From: Diplocarpon mali
Lineage: Eukaryota; Ascomycota; Leotiomycetes; Helotiales; Drepanopezizaceae
Assembly: GCA_024741835.1 (NCBI GenBank)
Contig: JAENRP010000010.1
Span: 1 to 64,000, forward strand
Reading direction: 5' to 3'
DNA length: 64,000 nt
The notes under the pieces were generated by a model, which was not told the origin of the DNA, did not search any database, and saw only the letters and a program-made list of their open reading frames with translations. Shown here one piece after another: positions 1 to 11,389 of the stretch (the first letter of the stretch is position 1; the number at the start of each line of letters is the position of its first letter). The translations under genes and the position numbers were made by a program.

Positions 1-3000
1 TTAAAGATAGACTTTATATTATTTTAAAGGTAATATTATAGAAATTAACTCTTAGGCCAGACTTATAAGTGGATTCCTTTAAGGAAAGTGCACTTTCTAC
101 CTTAATATAATTAAGCAAGGATAGGGAGAATAGATAGACTTTTAAGCTAGGATCGCAAGTAAAATTTGCGAAAATAATTCTTAAGCCAGGACTATAGGTA
201 GAGTATAAGGTATCCTTAAAGATGACTCCTAAGCTAAGATTATAAGTGAATTTAGTAGAAATAACTCTTAGGCCAAGACTGCGAATGGATTTTGCAAATT
301 CGCTAATAACGACTCTTAGGCTAGGACTATAAGTGAAATTCGCGAATTCGTTAGAGACGACTCCTAAGCCGGGATTGCAAGTGGATCTTGCGGTTTTATT
401 AAAAACGACTCCTAAGCTAGGCTTGCAATTGGAAAATAATAAAACCTCGAACTGCTATTATTAGTCTTTTCTAACTGCTAATAATAAAGTATTAACTAAT
501 AATAGGCTACTAAAGCTATTAGAAGCCGAAAGCCTATTAAAGTATTAGCTAATATATAGAAGATTCGCATATTTAAGGCTAAAGAAATTAAAGGGCCTAT
601 ATAAGGTCTTAACCCTAAAATAGAAGATCTAAGTACTAAAGGATCGCCTAGTATACCGAATTTGCAAGCTAATAAAACTTCAAAATCGGACGCGAACTAA
701 GCTTAGTTTATAGAAAGATTCGATACTAGCGCTAATATCCATTGATACTATTAGATCATTTACAACCTTAATTAGAGGAAATAATTAGTTTTCTTAAATA
801 GTAAATAACTCTACTTAGTAGATATAGACCATTTGCGCTAGGACTAAATCTAAGCTTATAGAAAAGCTAGAAACTTAGAAAGTGATAGAGGAATACTAGA
901 CCTAATTAAAGCTAATAGCTATTAGGTCTAATAATGTATTAGAGATTAAGGCAAAGCTTAATAAATAGGCAAAACAAAGAGTTTGCTATAAATTAACTAT
1001 AATATATAAAGGTTCCTATTAGAATAGTATTATTAAGCAAAGCATTTAGCAAGTAGAGACTAATTATCACACTTTACTATAAGATACTAACCTACTATTA
1101 GAATTCTAAGACCTTGCGGTTAAGGTAGATATATACCTGCGAAATAGAATAGGTAGTAGACTAATAGTTAATAGCACTTGAATATCGCTATATAAGGCAT
1201 ATTTCAGATAGAAACCAAGCTTAGACTATATCTACGTCTTTAAAAGCGTCTGCTACTCCTATATTAGCCTAAAGTCCTAACCCGCGAGTATAAAGAGTAA
1301 GAAGCTAATAGACTAAGGTAGAGAGTATATATTTATTAAGTATATTAAATAGATAATAAAGCAATAGATAGTATATACGCTAGACCTAGGGTAAGTAATT
1401 ATATCCTTAGTAGTTGAGTTCGATAAATCTTAAAATAAGAAGGAGCTATCCTTAAAGCTCTATATACCTAAAGATTCGTAAGGTATACTACTTAATAGTA
1501 ATACTATTAAGCCGAATTAACAACCCCTCTCTTTAAACTTAAGTATATTAAGCGCACCTACTGATCGACGACCTGCTAGTCGCCCAAAGGCCAAATAGAC
1601 TATTCCTATCGTCCGCGAACTACTTAAAGTATAGAACAACTTCGATATTATTATCCCTTTAATTAAAGCACTTATAATAAAGGATATTCCTAAAATAGGT
1701 ATAAGTAATAATAAGCCTTTACTATTAAAAAGCGGTTCCTTAAATAATAAGCCTATAGAACCTATAGCCGAACCTACGCCTTTGAAAAGGAATAAAGACC
1801 TAGAATTAAAAGATACCTTAGACGAACGCAAGTCTAAGTGTATCTAAGCTATAATAGCATATAAGATCTATAAGCTTAAACTCTAATAGAGCTTTAATAA
1901 AGATAATGCGTTCCTAGCTGCTAAGGAGATAATGAAAATCTCTCTTCTAAAGACGTATAATAAAGCTATTAATAACCTAAAGAATAGAGTAGTATAAAAT
2001 AAGGCAATCTAAAAGGAGATAAGCTCTCTTATTGCAAATAGTATATAAATAGAGGAACTAACGCTAAAGGATATAAACCTAGTATTAATAAAGTAGGTCT
2101 TTATAATTAAGATATATGCAGATAGGACCTTAGAATATTATAAAGTAAGGCTTATAGCTAAAGGCTTCTTCTAATAGTATGGAAAAGACTACTTTAATAT
2201 ATTTGCGCTAATAGTTCGTATAAATACCCTTTATATATTTATAGCAATAGTAGCCGCTAAGGACCTTAAATGCAGATAGTACGATATTAAAAATACATTT
2301 ATTAAAGCGATTATAAAGGAACGGATTTTTCTCTCTTAACCTAACGGTATTCTTATATGCGCTAGCCACTCCCTTTATATACTCCGCAGTATCTATAGGC
2401 TTAAATAATCAGCCTATAATTAAAACCTCTTATATAGCTCTACTTTAATAGAAATAGGATTTATTTAAAGCCTAGCTAACCCTTATTTATTTACCTATAT
2501 TAAGCGTAGAATCAAGTTGCTACTATATATTAATAATATTACTATAGCTGTAAAAACAACTACTTAATTAAATTAGTTCTTTATAATAATTTGGAAATAT
2601 TTTAATACTAAAGATCTAAGGGAAATTTATAAGATCCTTAGCATCTGCATTATAAGGAACCGCTCCACTTAAGAACTCTAGTTAGATTAAGAGCAGTATA
2701 TTAAGAAGATCCTAGACTAAATAGGACTCTTCACTTATACTCCTAACTTTAAGCTAAAGCGTACTCCAATCGAAGGAAAGTATAATAAGTTAGAGCCTAC
2801 TAATAAAAATAAGTAGAAAGGAGATCTAAAGAAGTACTAATAGGATATTAGAGCAATTATATATACTATAATATATATAAGACTAGATATTGCCTTTATT
2901 ACTAAGCAACTTAATCAGAACCTAAAGGATCTAACAATTTAATATAAGAATGTAATTAAGCGATTTAAAAGGTACCTTCAATCGACAATTATATAAAAGG

Positions 3001-3564
3001 TAAGATATAAACTAATAAAATATATAAGCGCAAAGCTTAAGGTATATATCGATTCCGACTAGGCAAATATAAAAGGTCGGAAAAGTATATCTAAAAGCGT
3101 AGCAATACTATATAGCAGACCTATATCGTAAGGAAGTAGGAAGTAGAAATCAGTAGCTATTATAAGCACTAAGGCTAAATATATATTAATATTATCAAAT
3201 TGTAAGTAAGGATTATAGATCGCCTAAGTTCTAAAAGATATAGGTTTTATTAAGTATATTAAATAAGATAAGAATTATATTAATCTTTAAGTAAATAATA
3301 TAAGGGCGATTACACTTGCAAAGAATCCATACTTATATAAGCGATTGAAATATATTAATATTACCTACTACTTTATCTATAACCTTATTGCGAAGAATAA
3401 GTTATTAATCACCTATATCCCAACCGATTAAATAGTAGCAGATAGATTTATAAAGCTATTAAAGACGGTTGCAAAGTTCGAAGCGTTTAAAGATATGCTA
3501 AGGTTGCAGAAGATAGTAAGGGCTTAGCAGGCTTAAGGACGACTCTCGGGCCTAGACCGCAAGT
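1..3564 (+). mobile_element. RIP-degraded Ty1/copia retrotransposon (family 1), 5' end beyond window
   Basis: A long plus-strand reading frame is broken almost only by TAA/TAG at positions where Gln or Trp is expected. Recognisable parts in order: integrase core and C-terminal half (about 850-1,440), reverse transcriptase (about 2,100-2,850; the YVDD box reads YINNI at about 2,526-2,540, both Asp turned to Asn), RNase H (IDSD motif at about 3,045, STKAKY at about 3,166) and the C-terminal ADRFIKLL motif near 3,440. The order INT-RT-RH is that of Ty1/copia. No LTR was found for it in the window. The first 430 bases hold eight microrepeats. D-to-N changes and the stop codons mean it is dead. 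The family call is safe; exact borders are not. Confidence 0.85.
48..430 (+). repeat. Array of eight 23-bp palindromic microrepeats
   Basis: Eight copies run ACT to AGT (or a one-base variant) over exactly 23 bp, starting at 48, 138, 177, 225, 264, 312, 360 and 408. The steps are 90, 39, 48, 39, 48, 48 and 48 bases, all multiples of three, so every copy has the same reading frame. The least damaged read TPKPGLQVDL or TPKLGLQLE. Spacers carry a looser, shared GCGAATTCG-like stretch. They lie just upstream of the family-1 copia integrase. Confidence 0.85.
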
Positions 3565-3628
3565 TAAGTCATATAATCTTATAAAGGAACGCTTTTGGAA
3601 ATTTGACTCCTAGTCCCGCCTTATAAGT
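3542..3628 (+). repeat. Two microrepeat copies at the 3' end of the family-1 copia
   Basis: Copies at 3,542-3,564 and 3,606-3,628, each 23 bp from ACT to AGT and each carrying the internal GGCC/CCGC-like block. They follow the end of the RNase H domain. Confidence 0.7.
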
Positions 3629-3803
3629 AGGATTAGTGATTTCAATAGAGGTTGCTATTAATTAATTATTTTTAATTTAAAGAGATACCTAAGAGTTAGA
3701 TTAGCGCAAAAGGATAGTTGTTATTTTCCTAACTATAGGTCAATTGGAGTAAGGTCTAAGTAAAGGTATTAAGATAAGTAATATAGCTATCACTCTAATA
3801 TAT

Positions 3804-4011
3804 TATCATATGACCCTACTGCTTAATTAATAGGATATTAATACGTATATAGCTATAGGTAAGAAAGGGGTAACCTTCCTTCCTTAACTCTTACTAATAT
3901 ATCGACTATCGACCTTTAGAAGTTTCCTATACCTACTGCGCCGACTCACTTAAGCTCAATACCTCTTTTAGTTTACTATCAAGTTCACTATTAGAGAACC
4001 TTATTGCTATA
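3804..4011 (+). repeat. Probable 5' LTR remnant of family-2 copia
   Basis: The last 50 or so bases (AGTTTACTATCAAGTTCACT and onward to TTGCTATA) match the 3' LTR near 32.1 kb. The start is set by TATCATATGAC, a RIP-type version of TGTCATATGAC. The middle aligns poorly, so the length is uncertain. Confidence 0.45.
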
Positions 4012-5470
4012 GGTTATAAGTCCTATATGCCTATAAATAGCATTTGATAAATTCCATCGATTAAAGTCTCTCTTACAAACGAAAAGGCTGATTGATATTT
4101 TAAGTTTTACTTAACTAATAATGTATAATAAGTGTCATTTCAATAATAAAACAGTGGCTACTCCCTTTTCGGAGCGCTACGCAATAATCCAAGCTTACGC
4201 AAGATTCGTTACTATAGCTGAATCATTAGGACTGATAGTTAAGATTACTAACTTAATTGCTAAAAGTACTCTACTGCCTGAATTACCTATTTTTAAAGGG
4301 ACTGATATATAATACCTTAAACTCGAATTTAATAGTTTATCTCTTCCTCCTCCTCCTTCTCTACCTTCTCCTTTCGATAACTCTATATACAAATATACAA
4401 ATAAGATATTGTTATTATCTTCGGCTGCCCTTAGCCTCCTTAAGTCTTAAAAGCTTAAAGGCGCAGAGGACTATAGCTAGTAAAGGAATAAGGTTTTGAA
4501 CCTTGCAAAGTCAAACGCCTTAACTATATATCTCTATATAAAAGCTAGAATATATGCTCTACCTAAGGTTGACTTATAGGACTGTTCTATTATAAATAAG
4601 GAAAGGGATAATTAGGTTAAATAGGAAGCTAAGGAATCTTAGATAAAGCTTACTATTATACTTAATTGCAAACTAGGCCTACTAGCTTATATAAAAGGCG
4701 ATAAATCTGCCTTAAATATATAAGAAGCTCTTTAAAAATAGTATAAAGGATCTAGAATAGTGCTTAAATATAACGCTATACAGACCTACGTCATTATTAA
4801 ATATAATAACTTTAATTCACTTGAAGCTTATATTATCGCCTTTAGGCTTTTAATTATTAAATTAGAAGCTCTCGACTCTGCCCCTCCCTTTTATTAGTAC
4901 CCTATTATATTTATTACTAGCTGTTTTAATAGATGGCCTATTTAGGCAGATCGATAACGCTTTAACCTTCGCTTAACTATAGTAGCTAGACGAAAATCAG
5001 AGATTACGCTTAAAGCTTTTATTAAAGATATTATAAATAAAGCTCGAGCCTTATAGAGTTTAAAAATGAACGGAACCGTCTTATATAGTAACAAATCGGC
5101 TAGCAAGCCGCATTCCTCTAACTATAAGAAGTTAGAAAATAAAGGAGGTTTCAAAGACTTAAAGAAGAGCACCTCTAGGAATACTACCTCCTTCCCTAGC
5201 TCCCCTTATCCTTATTATAAGTAACCAGAGCCATACTATAAGGTAGAAGATTGTTTTACAATCAATAAATCGAAAAGAGAGGCTTAGGAGAAGGACTTAG
5301 GGAAGAAGTATATATTTCGTTACCTTAAAGGCAAGGACGATAAGTCCTTGCTATTATTATTATTACCAAAAGGCAAGAAGCCTTCTAAGAAGATTCAAAA
5401 GGAAGACGAAGAGTCAGATAATGACCTCTTTAGGCATACTATGCTATTACTAACCCCAGGGCCAATTCTT

Positions 5471-5547
5471 ACTCGCGAGCCGGGCCTAGGACTCAATTCC
5501 GACTCCTCCTTAGGGCCAATTTCCACTCGCAGGCCGGGCCTAGGACT
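5471..5547 (-). repeat. Two microrepeat copies, reverse orientation, in family-2 gag-protease linker
   Basis: Copies at 5,471-5,493 and 5,525-5,547 are the reverse complement of the main form and 54 bases apart. The host reading frame stays open through them (TREPGLGLNSDS, then TRRPGLGLSS), so the repeat codes an uninterrupted peptide in either orientation. They lie about 50 codons before the protease motif. Confidence 0.75.
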
Positions 5548-6594
5548 TAGTTCTTCTACCTCTTACTTTTTATCAAAATTGAGGAATCGTTAGCTATACG
5601 ATATAGGTGCTAATAAGCATATCTCTAATAATCTCTCTAAGTTCACTTCCTATACTACTTAAGATAATCTACCCTCTTTAAGTATAGTTAATAGATCTAT
5701 TCAACCTCTTGGCATTAGCACTTGCAAAGTCAACGCACTCAAATCCAATAGAAAGGTATATATTCTTAAGTTAATTAATACTCTTTATATACCTTAATCA
5801 CCTATTTACCTATACTTAGGTAGTAAACTTAATAAAATAAAAGGCTTCTATCGAAATAGCAAGCTATTCCTATTTAATAAGAAGGAAATTTGCACTATCG
5901 ATAATAATATATATATTAATAAGGAATAGCCTTCTACTAACTCCTCTAGTTATATAAGTGGATATGCTCTCCTAGCTGCTATTAAGAACGGACCTCTTAA
6001 TATTAAGCTATAGCACCGTCGATTAGGCCACGCTGGCCTATAAACGGTTAGAAAGACCTAATCTACTATTACTAATATACAGATTAAGGAAACAAAATCA
6101 AGGAAGACGCGAATCTGCGCTCCTTATAAGAAAGGCAGACCTCTCTGATATATTAATAAACGTTTAGCTTGCCCTCGACTTACAAAGGCACTTAATAAGC
6201 TATATATCGACGTGGTTCATCTAAAGCCAACTGGCCTAAACGGCCATAAATACGCCTCCATCTTTACTTGCCTAATTACAATAGCTAAATAAGGATAGAC
6301 TTATATAAATAAATCTAATGCCTTTAAGGCAAATAAGAAAATGATCAGCCTCTTATAAACTTAGTACAATTGCACAATCAAGCGTTAGAGAACTGATAAA
6401 GGCAAGGAGTACTCTCTTATATAGATGCGAATACTTATAGAAAACCTTAGTATGATTTTAGAAGAATCTACTCTATATACGCCAGAATAAGACGGCAGAT
6501 CGGAACGATCAATTTATATACTAATAGAAAAGTTGCAAATAGCTGTAATTGACCAAAATATCCCTTCCTTTCTCTAGCCTTACCTCCTTCTTTC

Positions 6595-6599
6595 GATGA
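6595..6599. repeat. Target-site duplication (gatga), left copy for chromovirus
   Basis: The 5-bp gatga stands immediately before TGTTACGGCC, the start of the chromovirus LTR. It recurs at 29,922-29,926 directly after the LTR end GTCGTGACA. Confidence 0.85.
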
Positions 6600-6853
6600 T
6601 GTTACGGCCGCATCACGTGCATATCACGTGAACGGTTATATCACGTGTCGAAGTCAGGTGCACGCTAAGGTAGCGAGGTGGCTAGATCACGTGCACGCTA
6701 GTAAAGCACCTATACTTATTCTAAAGGAGCTCTACTAGAGACTCTCTCTTCTTCTTTATCTTTTCTTCTTAATTATATAGCGTACCTCTTGAGGTAATAT
6801 AATTAGCGTTATTCGATTCTCGCCTTCTATACGCTTAAAAGCAAGTTGTAATA
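6600..6853 (+). repeat. Chromovirus 5' LTR (254 bp) with four CACGTG boxes
   Basis: Begins TGTTACGGCC and ends GTTGTAATA (RIP form of GTCGTGACA). It aligns end to end with the interrupted 3' LTR. CACGTG hexamers lie at 6,614, 6,625, 6,642 and 6,688. In the 3' copy most are mutated to CATATA or similar. The boxes sit where a U3 promoter/enhancer would be. Confidence 0.85.
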
Positions 6854-7888
6854 TAAGAAAAGATCAACTCAACCTCTGTTAAGAAGTTTAATATCTACCA
6901 CCTTTAGAATTGTCATTTCGAACTGCCTTAAGTAACTCGATCTCTCGATCTCGACTTCTACTACAAACTGCCTTAAGCAACTTGTATATAGCGCCTAGAT
7001 CTTACTGATTTAGTTTTCAAAGGAAGCTGAATAACCTTCGAATACGAGATCAGCTCGTTTTTGCGACCCTTTACCTATTCTATTTTGCAAACGGAAATTC
7101 ACCTTCAATTTTAATTCGGAAAAATTCACTATGCCCTCGCTTCGCTAGCGTAGGCTGCTGCCTAGAGCAGTATAATAACTTTTCTCTTCTTGACTTTCTC
7201 CTTCCTTTATAAATACTCTATACTACTTTTTTTCATCGACCTTATACTTGTTAATAATATACTTGTTAACAACTCTCCTTATACTCTTCGAAGCTCCTCC
7301 TCTTTTGCGAAAGCCTTGAATATAACTCGACTCCTTAAAGACCCCTCCTTGCGAATAAGTCATCGACCTTCTCTATACTCCCTATCGACCTATACTTATT
7401 AATAACTCTCCTTACCTCTTTGAAGCTCCTTACTCCTTCCTTTGAAACACTTAAGTGCAAACTAAGGGACCTATACCTATATATATATATAAAGACTTAG
7501 TCAGCCTTAATAGGTTATACTATACTATTAGAGATTAGGTCAACTTTAGTAGAGTGATAAGCTTTAGATCCTCGGACCTTACTTCCCTGGATTTGCACTA
7601 TACCCTTAGGCAACCTTATTATAACTCCTAATTAGTAAAGAGACGTAATCCTAAAGTAAAACCTTCTTTTTTAAGATCTATAAACCTATAATACTTTAAT
7701 ATATACTCTACTAGAAGGCTTTAAGAACGTATATAACTCCGCCTATACTGATCTTCCCCCTTTTGAATAGGTTACTATTTAGTATTAGGTCCCTTTAGAC
7801 TAAACTAGATAATATAGAGAGAGTTAGTGCTTAGGACCTCTAATCTTATACCACTTAGGAAAAGTGAAAGGTTAACCGCACCTCTACC

Positions 7889-7973
7889 GGGCCTTACTAC
7901 TACCAGTTCTTTAGGCCTTACTGCTACTAGTTCTCTAGGCCTTACTGCCACTAGTTCACTAGGCCTTACTGCC
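7889..7973. repeat. 24-bp tandem repeat in the chromovirus leader/gag region
   Basis: About 3.5 copies of a 24-bp unit (core TAGGCCTTACTGCCACTAGT) keep both strands open. The plus strand reads LGLTATSS repeated; the minus strand reads ELVAVRPK repeated. The unit shares TAGGCC and ACTGC with the dispersed 23-bp microrepeat and may be an amplified derivative of it. Confidence 0.75.
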
Positions 7974-8042
7974 AACCCCGGTCCTAGAGATATTCCCCCT
8001 CTAGAGCTCACTTAGGAAGCTACCTCCCTTAGTATAGACTTC

Positions 8043-8065
8043 ACTCCTAGGCCTAGCCTATAAGT
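8043..8065 (+). repeat. Microrepeat copy in the chromovirus gag
   Basis: A 23-bp copy (ACT to AGT) in frame with the gag-like reading frame, giving IDFTPRPSLQVDF. Confidence 0.8.
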
Positions 8066-9703
8066 GGATTTTTAAAATACTCCCTTTCTATCGATTAAAG
8101 TTAAGGAAGAATTAATATCTACCCTTACTATATTAGCCCCTCTCTTCTTAGCTGCTTAGTAGGCCGAAATCGCAAACCTTATTAGCGCTATTATAGCTGC
8201 CGCTTTTTAAAATAATACTACTGCCCCTTTTTCTTCAAATGCTAGCCCTTAGAATACTCAGTCCCTTACTACCGACTTGCTGCCTCCCTTAGACTACTAC
8301 CTTTTAATCATCCGACCTTTAATCCTAGCTATTAACCTTTATTAAATCAAGTACCTTTAAACCCATTTTAGCAACTACTAAGGCGAAATCACCTATAATA
8401 CTTAAAAGATAGCTATAAAGGTATTTATTTAAAAGTACTTAAGCAACTTCACTTTAAGAAAGGATTAAATTACTACTTACTTTAAATATATAATAGGTAA
8501 AGCTTAAAACCTAATCTTATAATATATAAATCCTATCTTTACTAATAAGTTTATATATGCTATTAATATCCTTAAAGTCTTAAATCAAAGGTTCTTTAAC
8601 TATAATTATATTTAATTTATTAAGCTTAAATATAATAGGCTAACTATAGGTTTAATATTATATAATAAGTTCTAATCTAAGTTTATTATCCTTACTATAG
8701 CTAATAAGATCGATCAGTCTTACTAATTTGATAATATCTATAAAAAGGTCTCCTTAGCTTTAAAGAACGACCTTTAAGTAAAGAAATATAAAATAAATAA
8801 TAATTATACTACTTTAAATGAGTTCTTAGCTATTGCAAACTGCAAGGCCTATAATATTAAGTAAGAAGAAGCCTATAACATTTGATAAGTTACTCCTACT
8901 ATTATATTCTCCCTTTCGAAGGACTGCGTCCCTAGTATACTAAAAAGGGAGTTATAGAGACCTATAGCTATAGCTACTTCCTTAGCTCCCCGCACTTATT
9001 CCTCTTCGCCAGCAGCCTACTGAGAAGGGTCTGCTAGCCTAAAGCCGTCGTCTAATCTCTACTATAACTGTAAAGCCCTTAATTACTATATAACAGACTG
9101 CCTTAAGCTAAAGAAGCAGGGCGAGTTTATAATAGCTAAAGTTAAGATAGAAAACGACCTACTATTAGGAAACTGCTAAGCTATAGCAAAGACTCCTACT
9201 ATAGTATAAGTTATAATTTATAAAAAGACTTAGATTTTAATTCCTACTTATTAATAAGCGGCCGCTAGTTCTTAATTCCTATAAAACTAGCTTAAAATAA
9301 ATCATTTATTAAAACAGTTGCTTATATTAATAATAAAGCTAATATTTTCAATATTATTAAGACATCTTTAGCATACTAGCTCTCTTAAAGACTTAAGGTA
9401 AAGTTTATTAAACTGCTTAAACCGATTACCCCTATTAACTATAATAGCCTTAAGGGAGAAATCATTTGATTCGCCGTTTTACTTACTTTTATAATCAATA
9501 GGCGATAAATCAACTTCCCTTTCTTAATTATAAGCTTAAGAGCAACTGACGTTTTAATCGATAGGAAGTTCTTAAAGCACTATAACCTTAAACAGTCCTA
9601 TAGAAAGGGGAAAAATAGTATCTCCTAGCCTAAGGATATGCCTATTATCCCCTACTTTAATTAACGCATACTAATCGATCTCTTATAGCTAATAAGACCC
9701 TTA

Positions 9704-9708
9704 ATAGC
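9704..9708. repeat. Target-site duplication (atagc), left of copia copy A
   Basis: Exact 5-bp match to 17,313-17,317, flanking the two 198-bp LTRs of copy A. Confidence 0.85.
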
Positions 9709-9906
9709 TATGGTGCGGTCGGCTGGAGGGCCTTTATTAGGTCGCTTAAAAGGCTCGCTAATATAGATAAAGATGATTGATTATATTATTCTCTAATATA
9801 TATATAGTAAGGAGACTTTAGAAAGAAAAGGGAGAGTTTATAACTTAGTAGGAGTTATATAAAAGGTCTTTAGAATAAGTAAAGACTCCGCCTATTTTAT
9901 ATAATA
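9709..9906 (-). repeat. Family-3 copia LTR, copy A, left (3' for pol)
   Basis: 198 bp, beginning TATGGTGCGGTCGG (from TGTGGTGCGG) and ending ATATAATA. Differences from its partner at 17,115 are transitions. A purine stretch read on the minus strand (AAGGGG) borders it internally and would serve as the polypurine tract. Confidence 0.88.
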
Positions 9907-9917
9907 TACCCCTTAGT

Positions 9918-9942
9918 TAAGCGATGCTCTTAGAATCGCTTA
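9918..9942. other. Perfect hairpin inside copia copy A next to its 3' LTR
   Basis: The 8-bp arms TAAGCGAT and ATCGCTTA are separated by 9 bases. The equivalent site in copy B (22,300-22,324) has one mismatch. Position is 12 bases inside the 3' LTR. Confidence 0.6.
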
Positions 9943-10229
9943 GCTATATAAATAAAATAAAAGAAAGAATAGTAGTTATAAGGAAAAGAGGCTCTATCTT
10001 ATATACTACCCCTTTAAAGGTTATTCCTTTTAAAATAAGAAGGGTTACTATAGGTAATAAGCGCGCTTAAGAATCTTCGCAATTCTATATTAGTGCTTTA
10101 TTAGGCTTCTTATAAAGTATTTCTATTATAGAGGTTCTCTTTCCCTTCTTTTAAAAATAACCCTCTTTTATTATTTAAAAATATTGTCTTTATACTAATA
10201 ATTTTTAAATATAAAAGGAACTCCTGCTT

Positions 10230-11190
10230 ATTATAGCCTTAGCCGCCCTTGCAAAGTAAGACCCTTAGAGTCCTTATACCCTGCGTTATACTAACTTTGC
10301 GCTAAGTCGCTAGCGCTCCTTTAAAAGCTATAATCCTAGCGCGATCGTCTTAGCGCCTACTAGGCAATAAGCTACTGCTGCTATTATCCTTGCTACTGCC
10401 GCTGCCCCTGCTACTGCTACTGCTACCTAAGAGCCCTACCCCTGCTACGTACTATATGCTTAAGCCTATAATAGAGCGTAATAATATATATATGCGTTAT
10501 ATCGCACGCAAGAGTACTAGCAATCTTAATTATTAGTACTTTAATAGTACCTTTAGTATATATTGCATTTATTATATAATATTAAGCAATAGCTACTAAT
10601 AGGCTAGTAGACCTCTCCTCGCCTTTTAAAAGGCTATTATATTAGCTTGCGCCTGCGGTGCCTTTAAAGAGGAGGTGGCACTACTACTTAATATAGTAAA
10701 AGGTGCGCTTTAAAGCTTCTATAGTACGTTTATCGAATCTTATTAAATTCTAAGCTGATTTTAAAAGATAGGAGCAATTAAATCCTAGTGCTAAAAGGGC
10801 CTGCTACTTTTGCAAGTAGTAGTATTGCTGCCTTTCCTACTTTTAATATACTATTCCTATTTGCTCCTAGGCCCTTTAGCTTAGACCTATTCGCCCTTAT
10901 TGCTACTACTGCTGCTCTTATCCCCTTTGCCTTTACTATCGCAGCTGCTGCTATAGTCTCTTTATTTATCTCCTTAGCCTTTGCTATCGCTGCGCCTATC
11001 CTTGCCGCTGCCCCTACTGCCCTTGCTCCTATTGCCCTTACTATACCCCTTGCCTTCGCCTCTGCTATCGCTAGTATATTTGCCAGCAGGCCTTTGGCCA
11101 AGGGAGTGCTAATAGGCCTTTTTTAAAAGGAGATCCGTATAAAGCTCTTAGCTATAGCATCTTAGCTCCTAGCCTTAGCTAAGAGAATCT
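10230..11190 (+). pseudogene. Antisense Ala-rich reading frame in copy A
   Basis: Counterpart of the frame at 22,590-23,553 in copy B but more decayed. The clear open part is 10,788-11,126 (LFAPRPFSLDL ... AAAAIVSLF ... SRPLAKGV). It is opposite in sense to pol. The minus strand is also open for 107 codons, so the coding strand is not proven. No function is recognised. Confidence 0.4.
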
Positions 11191-11389
11191 AAGAGAGGGT
11201 TGCGCCCTATAATAGCAGCTTAAAAACATTACCTATTCTTATATTTTTAAAAAAGAAGAAGCTTTTATAGTATACTTTATAAGAGAAAATAAATAAATAT
11301 AATTATAAAAGAGTAAAAGCTTATAAGTATAAATCTTTTAATAATAAGTGACTACTTATTAATAAGTGCGAGTTGCTAAACGATTATTT

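Larger units (their letters stand above)
4121..6599 (+). pseudogene. Family-2 copia gag-protease-integrase, 5' half
   Basis: This is the upstream half of a copia polyprotein on the plus strand. It begins with a gag-like stretch (MYNKCHFNNKTVATPFSERY). A zinc-knuckle-like segment lies near 5,203-5,260, with several expected Cys and His read as Tyr. A protease-like motif YDIGANKHISNN follows near 5,598, where family members have a DSGA core. The GAG-pre-integrase motif HRRLGHAGL is near 6,018, and the integrase core runs through YIDVVHLKP (about 6,200) to YTPEQDGRSERS (about 6,477). The frame stops abruptly at 6,599, where the chromovirus 5' LTR begins. In-frame TAG/TAA at Gln/Trp sites mark RIP. 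Two microrepeats in reverse orientation sit between gag and protease. Confidence 0.75.
8040..9708 (+). pseudogene. Chromovirus gag and protease region
   Basis: The plus-strand frame contains a capsid-like stretch (about 8,100-8,900) and a zinc knuckle near 9,058-9,105, read as YYNCKALNYYITDCLKLK. The first Cys and the His of the CX2CX4HX4C pattern appear as Tyr, as RIP would cause. A retropepsin-like segment follows (about 9,430-9,650, ending LIDRKFLKHYNLK). The frame is cut at 9,708 by copia copy A and resumes after 17,317. Stops are nearly all TAA/TAG at Gln/Trp positions. The gag and protease calls rest on motif order and position rather than full domain matches. Confidence 0.65.

Noticed and set aside
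48..430. Regularly spaced repeats resembling a CRISPR array
   Set aside because: The spacers are themselves similar and of codon-multiple length, the repeats encode a peptide in a retroelement frame, and the genome is a fungal nuclear one.
7805..8011. A 68-codon minus-strand repetitive protein
   Set aside because: It is the opposite strand of the 24-bp tandem repeat within the chromovirus; openness follows from the repeat, not from a gene.
10864..10886. CTCCTAGGCCC in the Ala-rich frame of copia copy A (and its copy B equivalent) as another microrepeat
   Set aside because: It shares only the first half, lacks the AGT end at 23 bases and has no inverted termini. Chance similarity of a Pro-Arg-Pro codon run is enough.
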